Of a stretch of 53,730 bases of DNA, positions 18,501 through 26,822 are shown one piece after another. The DNA is taken from positions 1 through 53,730 of the forward strand of contig CAZAXF010000015.1 of NCBI GenBank assembly GCA_964489055.1, read 5' to 3'. A program made the translations under genes and the position numbers. Every line of letters begins with the position of its first letter. Position 1 is the stretch's first letter. The notes below the pieces were generated by a model. It saw only the letters and a program-made list of their open reading frames with translations. It searched no databases and was not told the origin of the DNA. The DNA is from 66-474 sp964489055 (GTDB lineage Bacteria; Pseudomonadota; Gammaproteobacteria; Xanthomonadales; Rhodanobacteraceae).

Positions 18501-21440
18501 CACATCGACTATTGAAAGTAGCTCACAAGTATCAACGTCTCCGGTTACCACGGTAACAGGTAGGTCCAATTCACCGAGCGCCCGTTCCAGGAGATGATGA
18601 CCTTTGAACAGCAAATGATGATCGCCCTCCGCCATAATCCGAAGGTCCTCGGTGAGACCCTCAACGTCGACGCGGATATCTCCAACGGTTCCCCGCCATG
18701 TTGGTGCGTACAGAACCACCTTGGCATCCGCTGGGATGCCGAGTGCCACGCGCAACTCGGCTTTCGACTCAGCAGTAGCGTTGATCAGCCGATCTACTCT
18801 GGGGTGGCCAACTTCCGCGATCTTTCCAGTGAATATCCCAGCAATATCATTTCTGCAAATCAGAACGTCGCTCGTGTGCTTGTTGGGACTGAGCACATGC
18901 GTGGCCATGAGCAGATTTCGTGCGGCATTCTTGTGCGCCATGAACTCGTCACGGATGTCCTTGCCCAGCCCCTTGATCGGCGTGCCATGCCACGTATTCA
19001 GATACTGCTGACCCGGCCGTCGTAGAAACGATGGCATGAAAGTGTTGTTGTTGATCAGATGGCTGGCGGACGCAAGGTATCGTCTGTACAGATCGCTGCC
19101 GCGTCTGACGAAAATGACATTCCGAATTGCGCGATACTCGGACGGGATGCTGCATTTGTCATCGACCGACCACACGTGTGTCCAGTCCGAGAAGCCGGAC
19201 TGCTCGAGAAGGTATTTGAATATTGCAAACGGATTGCAACTCAGCGAGGCGCCGTGGTACGACTCATAGAGAATCGTCCGTGGACGAATGTCGAGTGTTT
19301 TTGCGTATTCGTTGTACTCCATGCCGTCCTTGACCGAAACGTCCTCTTCATAACGCTTGCTGTCAACGCCGAACGGCCGCCGCAGGATTCGCGTCTCCCG
19401 GAACGCCGCGCATGCCTCCGCGAATCTTCCAGCCTTCGTCAATACGAAGCCCAGTCGGTAGTACCACGCCGGGCGGTGGGGGTTGCTGCGGGCTACGGCG
19501 TCGGCGTAGGCCGCGGCAGCACCTGTCCAGTCCCCGCGACGTTCGCGCGCTTCTCCCAATTGATAATGGGGTTCGGCGTGGGTCGCGTCGTACGCCAAGG
19601 CCTTGGCGAGCAACTTCTCACTGGGAAATCCACCCAAGTAGTCGTCCAGCCAAGGCGATTGTCGGCCATCGATTCCATCGCCCTCCGGGACTTCGGACGG
19701 GCCGCCGGACAAGTTTTGGCGTTCCCGAGTCTGCAGGTAGGCCCTGCAGGCCGCTTCGTGTTCACCGGCTGCCGCCCACGCATAACCGCAACGGTACCAC
19801 CAGTAAGGCATCAACCTGGCGCTGAACGTGGCGGCGGCGGCGTACGCTTTCGCGGCTTCGCTGAAACGCTCCTGCCTTTCCAGCACAAAGCCGTGCCGAT
19901 AGTGCCAATATGCGGTATCGAGCTTGAGTGCGATCGCGTTTCGATATGCCCGTTCCGCCTCCGGCCAGCGGTAACACCGGTCATGCGCAAAGCCAACTTT
20001 GAAGTGAAGTTCCGCGCACGCGGGTTGCTTGTCCAGTTCGTGCACGTAGGCATCGGCGGCCTCTGGCCAGTAGCCGCGCGCTTGATGGAATACGCCGATA
20101 CCAAATGCCTTGACGTCCTCGCGCGGATCGCGTGCGATGGCTTCGTCATAGGCCGCTACTGCGCTGTCCGACTGTCCGGCTTTCTCTCGCACATATCCGA
20201 GCAGGTAGTACCAGTCCGGGTGGTCGGGGTCCAGGGCAATCGCTTTCTGGTACGCGTCCGCGGCGCGAACATAGCGACTCATCTTCTCCTGTGCCTCGCC
20301 GAGATGAAAGAACCAGCTCGCGCGTCCGGCATCGAGCTCGATCGCGGTACTCCAGGACTCGACCGCCTGCCACCATTTGCCTTCCTTCGCCAGCACAGCC
20401 GCCAGCCGTGCATGCATCGGCGCGTCATCCCAGTCGATCACCAAGGCACGCCGAAATGCCTCCTCCGCATCGGACCGGCATGACAATCGCGTCAGGATGA
20501 TTCCCAGACGCGTGTAGCACTCGTGATCTCGGGTGGTGGCGTCCAGCAGCAAGCGCTGGCAGGTGGCGGTAAGGGCTTGCTTGTCCTCCGCGGTCAAACT
20601 GTCGACGGCCCGGCGCTCCAGGCCTTCCCGCAAGCCCGTTGACAGGTAGTGGGCCAGTGGATTGGTGGCGAGGTCGTCCGCAAGGTACGTCAACCAGTAC
20701 CACGCGAGATCGAAATCCGCTGAAGGGTTCCGCAACTCCCCGAAACCGTGGCGGCAGAAATGAACCAAGGGGTTCATGCCGGATCGAGCCACGTCCGGGT
20801 TGCTCTCGAGGTAATAGCGGGTATCGAAAAACGCGCAGGGATTGCGGCCCTCTGCCGCGCCGACTTTTAGGTAGTGATCTACGGGCGCCATGCCCGTTGA
20901 CGTGACGTCGGGGTACGTGGCGCGGTAGTACGCGCTGTCAAAGACGCCGGATTGCGTGATGACCTGGTTGTCGGATCGCTGATCCTGTACCGGTCGGCGT
21001 ACTGCCTTTCGCCGACGGCTTCCCGCGGAGCTCGACCCCGTGGTCTTGTCCGCCGCAGCCGGCACTGAACTACCGATGCGTCCTTCTTTCAACCCATGTT
21101 GGACATAGTGCCGAAATGGATTCATGCCACTTGCGGCAACGTCGGGATTGTTGCGCAGATAGGAGGTCGTGCTGAATTTCCGATTCGGATCACGCCCTTC
21201 GGCGGCACCGTGCCGCACGTAGTGTTCGATGGGATCCACACCGGATGCTGCCACGTCCGGGTTTTGCTGCAGATACCAGTTCTTGTCGAACTGCCGGGAC
21301 GCTTCGAGGACCGCGATGTCCTCAAGCGCCGAATTGGCGACTGCCGACCGGCGACGAACACGGCGTGCGATCCGGCGCAGTATTGACGTCGTGCGCGCGG
21401 AGCGTGTGGGGGATGAAGTATCAGCGTTGGTCACGGGCAT
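15540..21440 (-). CDS. giant multidomain glycosyl/glycerophosphate transferase
   Basis: A single protein of about 1,966 residues (1,981 if read from TTG 21485; numbering from there). Order: basic N-terminus; five NPDVA-type repeats at 62-291 (pattern YLxxNPDVAxxGxxPxxHY, then GxxEGRxP); TPR-like repeats about 320-700; a TagF/CDP-glycerol glycerophosphotransferase-like domain about 735-1070 with NTWHGTPIKGLG, LYAPTWRG, FKGHH and VTDYSSIWVDF; a GT4 domain about 1105-1510 with GTLGRLSPEKG and EGQGIVVLEAL; a domain about 1520-1800 with VGVHLRSGD (1682-1689), the HxRxGD motif of GDP-fucose fucosyltransferases; and a helical TPR-like end. No signal peptide. ATG 21440 is chosen because CAGGGAAG precedes it. 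G+C falls sharply near codon 708. It probably assembles a fucose and glycerol-phosphate repeat unit. Confidence 0.85.
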   Translation of the reverse strand: MPVTNADTSSPTRSARTTSILRRIARRVRRRSAVANSALEDIAVLEASRQFDKNWYLQQNPDVAASGVDPIEHYVRHGAAEGRDPNRKFSTTSYLRNNPDVAASGMNPFRHYVQHGLKEGRIGSSVPAAADKTTGSSSAGSRRRKAVRRPVQDQRSDNQVITQSGVFDSAYYRATYPDVTSTGMAPVDHYLKVGAAEGRNPCAFFDTRYYLESNPDVARSGMNPLVHFCRHGFGELRNPSADFDLAWYWLTYLADDLATNPLAHYLSTGLREGLERRAVDSLTAEDKQALTATCQRLLLDATTRDHECYTRLGIILTRLSCRSDAEEAFRRALVIDWDDAPMHARLAAVLAKEGKWWQAVESWSTAIELDAGRASWFFHLGEAQEKMSRYVRAADAYQKAIALDPDHPDWYYLLGYVREKAGQSDSAVAAYDEAIARDPREDVKAFGIGVFHQARGYWPEAADAYVHELDKQPACAELHFKVGFAHDRCYRWPEAERAYRNAIALKLDTAYWHYRHGFVLERQERFSEAAKAYAAAATFSARLMPYWWYRCGYAWAAAGEHEAACRAYLQTRERQNLSGGPSEVPEGDGIDGRQSPWLDDYLGGFPSEKLLAKALAYDATHAEPHYQLGEARERRGDWTGAAAAYADAVARSNPHRPAWYYRLGFVLTKAGRFAEACAAFRETRILRRPFGVDSKRYEEDVSVKDGMEYNEYAKTLDIRPRTILYESYHGASLSCNPFAIFKYLLEQSGFSDWTHVWSVDDKCSIPSEYRAIRNVIFVRRGSDLYRRYLASASHLINNNTFMPSFLRRPGQQYLNTWHGTPIKGLGKDIRDEFMAHKNAARNLLMATHVLSPNKHTSDVLICRNDIAGIFTGKIAEVGHPRVDRLINATAESKAELRVALGIPADAKVVLYAPTWRGTVGDIRVDVEGLTEDLRIMAEGDHHLLFKGHHLLERALGELDLPVTVVTGDVDTCELLSIVDVLVTDYSSIWVDFLPTGRPILYYWYDWEQYTKDRSLYLDIGSMPGHTCRTRESLAGALRRELGRPISNGAAYEYAIKRFCPREDGCATERAVRFFFNGDESCEVGNRYTDDRISLLMYAGAFIPNGITNSCVNLLNALDHSRYRACIAIDVASITKDTSRLKKFRELAGPVQVLARSGIPNWSPEERWVAERFGSRHSFYSESMREVYREAYQAEAKRTFGYANVDMVVQFDGYVNFWSSILAFWPDDSTARAIYLHNDMRGEVETRFPFLRGTFALYPDYDCLISVSSSVNAKNRGHLSSLLPVSKDAFAYCDNVLNPATIIAKSNEELDSGLREWFGGATVIGTLGRLSPEKGHSKLVRAFDLLKKRLNSSTTAVSFKLVIAGDGPLRGALQSQVDELGLGDDVRLLGQLANPYPLLRRLDLFVLSSDYEGQGIVVLEALTLGKPVVSTDVVGPRTILEGGFGLLVENNVESLATGMCAMLDGKVAVRRFDAEEYQSSALKQFTDIVDRAIESRSRRGRRTGIVDKTNRIVVAARQDGLGERLNAILNGMFLAHQLGFEFAYHWPPTSSAERLGVDKALHAIGGEEEFFSSDFIARYSIPDFNSKGFVEVRGKGLTREHLVRKTEDPDFAGWLAPRLDLDDLLVEQLRPNPDFNLGSVFNEIEFHETVAAAIRAARSLDIPAHCVGVHLRSGDIFYGAYRKLVHYTYKGVTLPIAKAIISSIAQSGGRVLLFGQDRDVLQYLKKVTGAMTMEDLHAPKFVSSTVQAMFEIVLMSRCERIVAGSSGFAKQASWIAGIRVEHPADFFSPGEQTRISIEDLDENADRYHPLQTSFAYWYGYFCGRHAKSFDEADMLLRKAYQYDPENQLYPLKRAANCFRNGKFDEGDAILAQLLKSEFMEVRSPKLPAFRILTAKTLGQFNLVEDFEAFSRATEEGYPHAAACDYVIRSVTKQGTAPALRVLKGHRIGNGLMRTLYDHWAKTNPAQR

Positions 21441-21472
21441 CTTCCCTGAAAAACCTGAAGGCATGACCGCGC

Positions 21473-21478
21473 ATTGTA
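21473..21478 (-). promoter_or_regulatory. candidate -10 element for the giant gene
   Basis: Minus-strand TACAAT about 33 bp upstream of ATG 21440 and downstream of TTG 21485. If used, it rules out the TTG start. No clear -35 box. Confidence 0.4.
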
Positions 21479-21663
21479 CAAACAATCAAGAGCATCGATG
21501 GGGACTGGACTTTTGACCACTTCGGCCCGGGTCTTCGGATCCCCCTGGCCGCGCAACCATCACGCTGGAACGACCACCGCGACGGGACGAGGATTGCCTA
21601 GCGTACCAATGATCTTGGTCCGAAGCCGGCCCGCTGCGACGTCAGCCCGGATTTCCGCAGCGC

Positions 21664-22065
21664 CTACAGACCGTTCCGGGCCAGCAGTGTCTGCTTGACC
21701 GCGGTACTGGAAATGTCCGCCGTGCGGGAAAGATAGCGAACCTCGCACAGATCCTTGAGGAAATCGAACTGCCCGGCCCAGTCGTCGCCGATCACGAACA
21801 GATCGACGTTGTACTTGCGCACGTCGTCAGTCTTCTGTTCCCACGCGACCTCGGGAATGACCAGATCGACATAACGGATCGCCTCGAGGGTGGCCTTGCG
21901 GTTGGGGTAGTCGAGCAGTGACGACTTGTGTTTCTTCGCGTTGAACTCGTCCGTGGACAGACCCACGATCAGGCGATCGCCCAGCTCGCGTGCACGACGC
22001 AGCAGGTTGATGTGCCCGAGGTGCAGCACGTCGAAGGTGCCGTAGGTAAGTACTGTGCGCATCAT
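21664..22065 (-). CDS. tagD: glycerol-3-phosphate cytidylyltransferase
   Basis: Nucleotidyltransferase of 133 residues that makes CDP-glycerol from CTP and sn-glycerol 3-phosphate. It carries GTFDVLHLGHINLLRRA (HxGH motif), LSTDEFNAKKHKSS, the YVDLVIPE block, and RTADISSTAVKQTL near the end, a close match to TagD/GCT throughout. Its ATG overlaps the stop of the upstream RgpF-TagF gene (ATGA), so the two are translationally coupled. CDP-glycerol is the donor for TagF-like enzymes, and two such domains are encoded next to it. In a Gram-negative this points to a glycerol-phosphate-containing surface glycan. Confidence 0.92.
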   Translation of the reverse strand: MMRTVLTYGTFDVLHLGHINLLRRARELGDRLIVGLSTDEFNAKKHKSSLLDYPNRKATLEAIRYVDLVIPEVAWEQKTDDVRKYNVDLFVIGDDWAGQFDFLKDLCEVRYLSRTADISSTAVKQTLLARNGL

Positions 22066-24656
22066 GCGTTCCCTTTGTGGTCGTTTTCGTCGTTTCGCAG
22101 ATACAAGCCCTTGACCTTCTGTACCACGCGCCACGCATTGGCGTCGTCGACGTGGTCAAAGAACAGGCGTCGTGCCCATTCGTATTCGCCGTTGGTGTCT
22201 TTCCCGCCCTGGCACGCCTGCGTCAGGGCTGCCATCAATGCCGGGAAATCCCGGCAGACGGGGCCCGGGAAAACCTGGCTCATGTCGTAGAACAGCCCGC
22301 GTTGTTCACCGATGTAGTTATCGTAGTCGTAGGCGAAACTGACCACGGGCCGGCCCGTCAGCAGAAAGTCGATGAAGCAACTGGAATAATCGGTGACCAG
22401 TGCCACCGCGCGCCGGTACAGGACCTCCACATCGACGAAGGCTCGGTCGCCGAGGTCGAGCACGTCGGGACCATGCAATTGTTCGTAGTAGGTACGGCTG
22501 GTGTCGGCCATGTGCTCACGCACACCCAGCACCGCGTCGTGGTCGCGCAGCCACGCATGCAACCGGGCCACTTCGGCCGCCCCGAACGTGTAATAGGCCT
22601 CGCCCTGGTCTGCCCGGAACGTGGGTGCGAACAGAACCAGCCGGCGTCCCCCCAACAGCTCATCCAGCCGCGCCGATTCGGCACGCAGGTCTGCCGGAAG
22701 GCGGTCGAATTCGCGCACGATGAAGTCGTTGCGCGGGAGCCCGGTACACCAGACGTCGTTGTAACCGAGCGGGTGGAACGCGGCGGTCATCGCGAGCGTG
22801 TCGATCTTCGACGAACTGATCACCGCCCGGCACTTGCGATGCTCCTCGGCCAAAGCGTCGAGCTTGTCCCGCATGTCCAGCGACGCGTAGCCGATCCGCT
22901 TCAGCGGGATGCCGTGCCACAGGTTGACGATGTTGTGGAGATGCGGCGAGACCGGGTATTCGATGTTCCGCGTCGGCGTATGCCGAATGAAGATCTGGCG
23001 TGCCCGCATCAGATGGTATTGGCCTTCCTGGCTGCGCAACGGCACCACGATCACATTCTCGCCGTCGAGCTCAATGTACTTGCTGCGCGCCAGCACGATC
23101 TTCTTGATTGACGGGTCGTTCCTGACTTCCTCGAACAGCGCGCGCTCGTTGCCGGACAACCTGTGGGTGAACGCGCACACGGGAAAGGCCCACCAGTGAT
23201 CGAAGGTGGGCGTGGCGGCGTCAGCGCGCGCAAAGGCCTTGCCGGCCAGCAGTGGGGGCGGCAAGGCATGACCGGCGCTTCGGACCGAATAGCGCAGGCT
23301 GCGATACAACGCCTCGTAGTCGGAAACCCGCAACAGGTTGCGTTCGATCCGCGCGACCGGGGCATCGGGCACCCGCGCCCGCACGCGTTCCTTCCAGTCC
23401 ACCAGGCCCGGCACGTGGTAGTGGTTTTGTGCAAGGAAGTAGCGCTTGAGCAGCGGGAATCCCTTGCCGACCAACTCGAACGCCCATTCCGAATAGACCG
23501 GATGGAAGGGGTACAGGTGCTCGATGAAGGTTTCGAAAGGATGGCCGCGGGCCATCAGGTAGCGGCCCAGCCCGATCTCGTGCTTCCAGATGATGTTGCG
23601 CTTGGCTGCCGGGCTGCTGGACTCGGCCACCACGCTATCAACGCGGCGACGAAATCCTGCATCGCCGATGACGGGTCTGCGCAAGGCGAGAAAGTACGAG
23701 CCGAGCAGGAAGTCGAAGGGATACTCGGCCTCGTAGCGCGGCAGGTACGTGCGCTTTACCTCATCCATGGGAATCGGATCGGGGAAGCGGTTGCTTGGCT
23801 TGTGGCGGGTGGCGGCAAGGCCCTTGGTGGCCTGCAGGGCCCACCAGTCGCATGGCTTGGCGTCCATGCGCGCGAAAACCTCTTCCAGGTCGCGCAGCAG
23901 GTAGCAACTGTCGTTGACCAGCAGTAACTCGTCGTACGTTTCCAGCTCCTCCCAGCCCACGAGCTCGCGCGCCAGCTTCGACCACGACCCGAAATCGTAG
24001 CCGCCGTGCCGAATGGCCCAGGCACCACGGGCAATGCCGGCCAGCTTGTCCAGTTCGCCGGCCCGCATGTCGCCATCGGCGAGGTACCAGACATCGGCGT
24101 GCCGGGACAGTTCACGCAGGTATTCGACTACGCACTCGTCGATCAGCCCGTCCGGATCGTACCCGGCGAACAGGCACGCCCGGCGCACGGGCTTGCCGGG
24201 TGCGAACGTGTATCCCGGGCCACTTGGCCGATAGGGGCCGGGCCGCGTGTCCAGTCCGGCTTCCTGTCCCACCAGTGCGTAATGCACCAATGGATTGATC
24301 GTTTCCCGCGACGGGTCGAGATGCGAAGCCCAGTACCACCACACATCAAAATCCACCGACGGTGCGCGCAGTTCGCGCCAGCCGAGTTCGCAAAAATGGC
24401 GAAGGGGATCGATGCCCGCTCGCGCGACGTCCGGGTTGTGTGCAAGATAAAAAGCGACGTCGAACAACCCGGATTCCGCGAGCAGGCGGCATTCCCGGTC
24501 GATGCGGGCAACTTCGGCCTCCGCGGCGACATCGTTCGCCACCGCAGCGACCGGGTCGATCAGGTAGGGGGCCAGGCGATCACCCACGCCGGCCGACGGG
24601 TGCTGTTGCGTGCGCGGGGCGGAGCGACCTTGCTGGTGGGATGGCAATACGTTCAT
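22062..24656 (-). CDS. NPDVA repeat / RgpF-like / TagF-like fusion protein
   Basis: Protein of 864 residues. Two NPDVA-type repeats lie at 64-137 (second degenerate). An RgpF-like rhamnan synthesis domain (about 155-430) contains IRHGGYDFGSWSKLARELVG and LLLVNDSCY. A TagF/TagB-like CDP-glycerol glycerophosphotransferase domain (about 490-850) has NLWHGIPLKRIG, LFAPTFRA and LVTDYSSCFIDFLLTGRPV. The motifs are intact, so transfer of glycerol phosphate from CDP-glycerol is likely; the RgpF part suggests rhamnose-type or similar sugar transfer. Its stop overlaps the tagD start. A 184-bp gap with a palindromic repeat separates it from the coiled-coil gene upstream. Confidence 0.85.
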   Translation of the reverse strand: MNVLPSHQQGRSAPRTQQHPSAGVGDRLAPYLIDPVAAVANDVAAEAEVARIDRECRLLAESGLFDVAFYLAHNPDVARAGIDPLRHFCELGWRELRAPSVDFDVWWYWASHLDPSRETINPLVHYALVGQEAGLDTRPGPYRPSGPGYTFAPGKPVRRACLFAGYDPDGLIDECVVEYLRELSRHADVWYLADGDMRAGELDKLAGIARGAWAIRHGGYDFGSWSKLARELVGWEELETYDELLLVNDSCYLLRDLEEVFARMDAKPCDWWALQATKGLAATRHKPSNRFPDPIPMDEVKRTYLPRYEAEYPFDFLLGSYFLALRRPVIGDAGFRRRVDSVVAESSSPAAKRNIIWKHEIGLGRYLMARGHPFETFIEHLYPFHPVYSEWAFELVGKGFPLLKRYFLAQNHYHVPGLVDWKERVRARVPDAPVARIERNLLRVSDYEALYRSLRYSVRSAGHALPPPLLAGKAFARADAATPTFDHWWAFPVCAFTHRLSGNERALFEEVRNDPSIKKIVLARSKYIELDGENVIVVPLRSQEGQYHLMRARQIFIRHTPTRNIEYPVSPHLHNIVNLWHGIPLKRIGYASLDMRDKLDALAEEHRKCRAVISSSKIDTLAMTAAFHPLGYNDVWCTGLPRNDFIVREFDRLPADLRAESARLDELLGGRRLVLFAPTFRADQGEAYYTFGAAEVARLHAWLRDHDAVLGVREHMADTSRTYYEQLHGPDVLDLGDRAFVDVEVLYRRAVALVTDYSSCFIDFLLTGRPVVSFAYDYDNYIGEQRGLFYDMSQVFPGPVCRDFPALMAALTQACQGGKDTNGEYEWARRLFFDHVDDANAWRVVQKVKGLYLRNDENDHKGNA

Positions 24657-24715
24657 GGGTTTGCGGGATTATCGCAGAATGCGTCACGCCGCCTGGAACA
24701 TCGCGCAAGGCCCGG

Positions 24716-24756
24716 ACCCTCACCCCCAACCCTTCTCCCGGAGGGAGAGCGGAGCA
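24716..24756. repeat. palindromic intergenic repeat
   Basis: Sequence around CACCCCCAACCCTTCTCCC/GGAGGGAGAG belongs to the CTCTCCC...GGGAGAG family also seen at 40930-41339 and 51390-51435. The 184-bp gap here contains no gene. Confidence 0.5.
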
Positions 24757-24840
24757 CAATACTGGCCCACCGGGACGGGAAAGGGGAGTAAAACCGCTAC
24801 GCTGCGCCATCCTTCCGACATACAGCAAGCAAGGCTGACA

Positions 24841-25404
24841 TCAGGGGGACGTCGTTTTGCTGGTTCGGATGAAATGCAGCAACGGATTTTCATCTCCGTC
24901 GACGAGTTCGGGGTGGTCAAAAAGATACTGTCGGGTATTGAATTCGGGCCCGGGATTGCGGCCCTCGAAACCTCCGTGCAGCAGAAAGTGTTCGGCCGGA
25001 TCGGCACCCGTATTGGCAACATCAGGATATTCGGCCAGGTACCAGTCGGCATCGAACAGTCCCGACGCGTACAACAACTGTATGTCGTGCTGCCTGCCCC
25101 GTTCACGCCGCAACAGGCGTGCGCGCCACGAACGCGGACGCCGTTGGGGCGCATGTCCGGGGCCCGGCACCGATGTAGAGCCCCGTGAAGCACTCAACTG
25201 TTCGGCCAGCCTTTCCTGCTCCGCACGCGCCTGCGCCAGTTCGCGCCGTGCCTGCATGAGATCGTGCTCAAAACGTTCACGCGCGGCTTCCAGGCGCGCG
25301 TCGCGCTCGGCAAGCGCGGCACGAAGGCGTTCAACTTGCTGTTCCAGCTCCGCCACGCCGCCACCGGCTCGGGCTTGCAGGCGCGGGTCGGAATCCTGGT
25401 GCAT
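24841..25404 (-). CDS. coiled-coil protein with NPDVA-type repeats
   Basis: Protein of 187 residues with no catalytic domain. Residues 17-72 form a strongly predicted coiled coil rich in Ala, Glu, Arg and Leu. After a basic Pro/Arg linker come two NPDVA-type repeats (115-151 and 153-180; AEYPDVANTGADPAEHF, then GGFEGRNP). The same module occurs in the giant protein and the RgpF-TagF protein. It starts 5 bp after the stop of the methyltransferase/P-loop gene, so it belongs to the exporter operon. A scaffold or chain-length ruler role is a guess from architecture; no function is known to me. Confidence 0.8.
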   Translation of the reverse strand: MHQDSDPRLQARAGGGVAELEQQVERLRAALAERDARLEAARERFEHDLMQARRELAQARAEQERLAEQLSASRGSTSVPGPGHAPQRRPRSWRARLLRRERGRQHDIQLLYASGLFDADWYLAEYPDVANTGADPAEHFLLHGGFEGRNPGPEFNTRQYLFDHPELVDGDENPLLHFIRTSKTTSP

Positions 25405-25409
25405 GGCCT

Positions 25410-26816
25410 TTATCCTCCCGTTTGGCTCCAGCCTAGCTGCTGAATCACCCTGCGGGTGAGGCGGAGCGGTTGTCCACCCACCGGCGCCACCGAAAACGCG
25501 TCCCCGAGCTCGGCCGGCTTCCGGATGCCGGCTACCTCGAGCACCATGCGAAAGCCAAGCCGGTCGTGTGACGTTCCAAATTTTTTCTGCACATCCTGGC
25601 GCGCCACCGTTTCAAAGCTGTCAACGGTGAGGATCGTCTCCTTCAATCGTACTGCCAACGCGTCCGGGACGGTGTTCTCCCGGGTCCGGGCCCAGCCGCT
25701 GATCTCTACACGGCCTTTGCCGACAATCCGGATGCGATCGACATATCCGCTGGTCTGCGGCTCGGCCTCGGTGGTGGTGATGCCACGCTCCACGTCCAGA
25801 GCGCGCTGCCTGCCCATTGCGCGGAAAAACGCATCGGCCTGACGCCGGAGTTCGCCATTGTCGTAGAGCGCCTGTCCGGGACGCTCCCAGTCGAGCGTCA
25901 CCGGCAGGTATCCGGCGTCGACGAGCTGTTGCCTTACCTGGTCATGGTGCTTCGCGGGAATATAGCCGTCCAGCACGAAGTCGGCACCGTCGGCTTCGTC
26001 CAGCCAAGTCCGTACCAGCGCGTCGCCCTGCCCGCATTCAAAGACGCGTTGCAGGGCCCGGTCAATCGTGTACGGGGAAAAGTCCTCGGTAATCGTGTCG
26101 CGCAGTGGCTGCGGGGCGTCAAGTTCACCTCTGGCTATGCGACTGACCTGAAGATCACCCGAGATCGTCTTGAGGCCGGAGGACCCGAACAGGCGTGCAG
26201 CCAGCGTGCTCTTGCCATAGGCCGACGGTTGCAACAGCAGGCAGGCCACGGGCCGTCGTTTCGACACGTGCATCACGTAGCGGGCGACCGGGTCACCCGT
26301 CTGTGACACGCTTGGCCCCATCCACTTCGAGGCATGGGATGCCAGGATTTCCCGCAGCTTCATCATCGACGGGAACCAGCGCTGGTCGATGCCGCGCGTG
26401 ACCTTGACCCATTCCGACTTGTGCGACGAAACGATGCCGAGCTCAAGTACCAGCACGCCGTCGGGAGCGAGACGGTCGACCAGCGTGTGCAGCAGTGCCG
26501 GCTGGTCCTCGGCGTAGTGCAGCGCCGAGGCCAGCAGGATGACGTCGAAGTGCTCATCGGGCAGTGCGTCCCAGCCCCGGCAATGGAACTCGCAATCGGG
26601 AAAACGGGCCCGGGCGCGTTCGATCGCCGAGCGCGAGCGGTCCAGTCCAACCACCCTGTCGGCACCCGCGAAACGGGCGAAGCCGCAGAAGAACCCTTCA
26701 TTGCAACCCACGTCCAGGAAGCTGCGGTCCTTCAGCACCGGCAGGCGCAACGCCTTCAGCTTGTCCAGGCTGCGTGAATCACCGCGGGCGTCGGGGAACG
26801 ATTGATATTGCGGCAT
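25410..26816 (-). CDS. methyltransferase / P-loop / beta-sandwich protein, putative chain terminator
   Basis: Protein of 468 residues. A class I SAM methyltransferase domain (1-180) has SFLDVGCNEGFFCGFARF and FDVILLASALHYAEDQ. A second domain (about 190-340) has a P-loop-like QPSAYGKSTLAARLFG (196-211) and may be a kinase-like ATPase. The C-terminal domain (355-455) reads GYVDRIRIVGKGRVEISGWA, then VPDALAVRL and GFRMVLEVAGI, and matches the C-terminal domain of the adjacent Wzt. Six bases separate it from wzt. Domain logic resembles E. coli WbdD (methyltransferase plus kinase that caps O8/O9a chains), though WbdD has a protein-kinase fold. Capping of the polymer end is inferred. Confidence 0.8.
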   Translation of the reverse strand: MPQYQSFPDARGDSRSLDKLKALRLPVLKDRSFLDVGCNEGFFCGFARFAGADRVVGLDRSRSAIERARARFPDCEFHCRGWDALPDEHFDVILLASALHYAEDQPALLHTLVDRLAPDGVLVLELGIVSSHKSEWVKVTRGIDQRWFPSMMKLREILASHASKWMGPSVSQTGDPVARYVMHVSKRRPVACLLLQPSAYGKSTLAARLFGSSGLKTISGDLQVSRIARGELDAPQPLRDTITEDFSPYTIDRALQRVFECGQGDALVRTWLDEADGADFVLDGYIPAKHHDQVRQQLVDAGYLPVTLDWERPGQALYDNGELRRQADAFFRAMGRQRALDVERGITTTEAEPQTSGYVDRIRIVGKGRVEISGWARTRENTVPDALAVRLKETILTVDSFETVARQDVQKKFGTSHDRLGFRMVLEVAGIRKPAELGDAFSVAPVGGQPLRLTRRVIQQLGWSQTGG

Positions 26817-26822
26817 TGAAAT

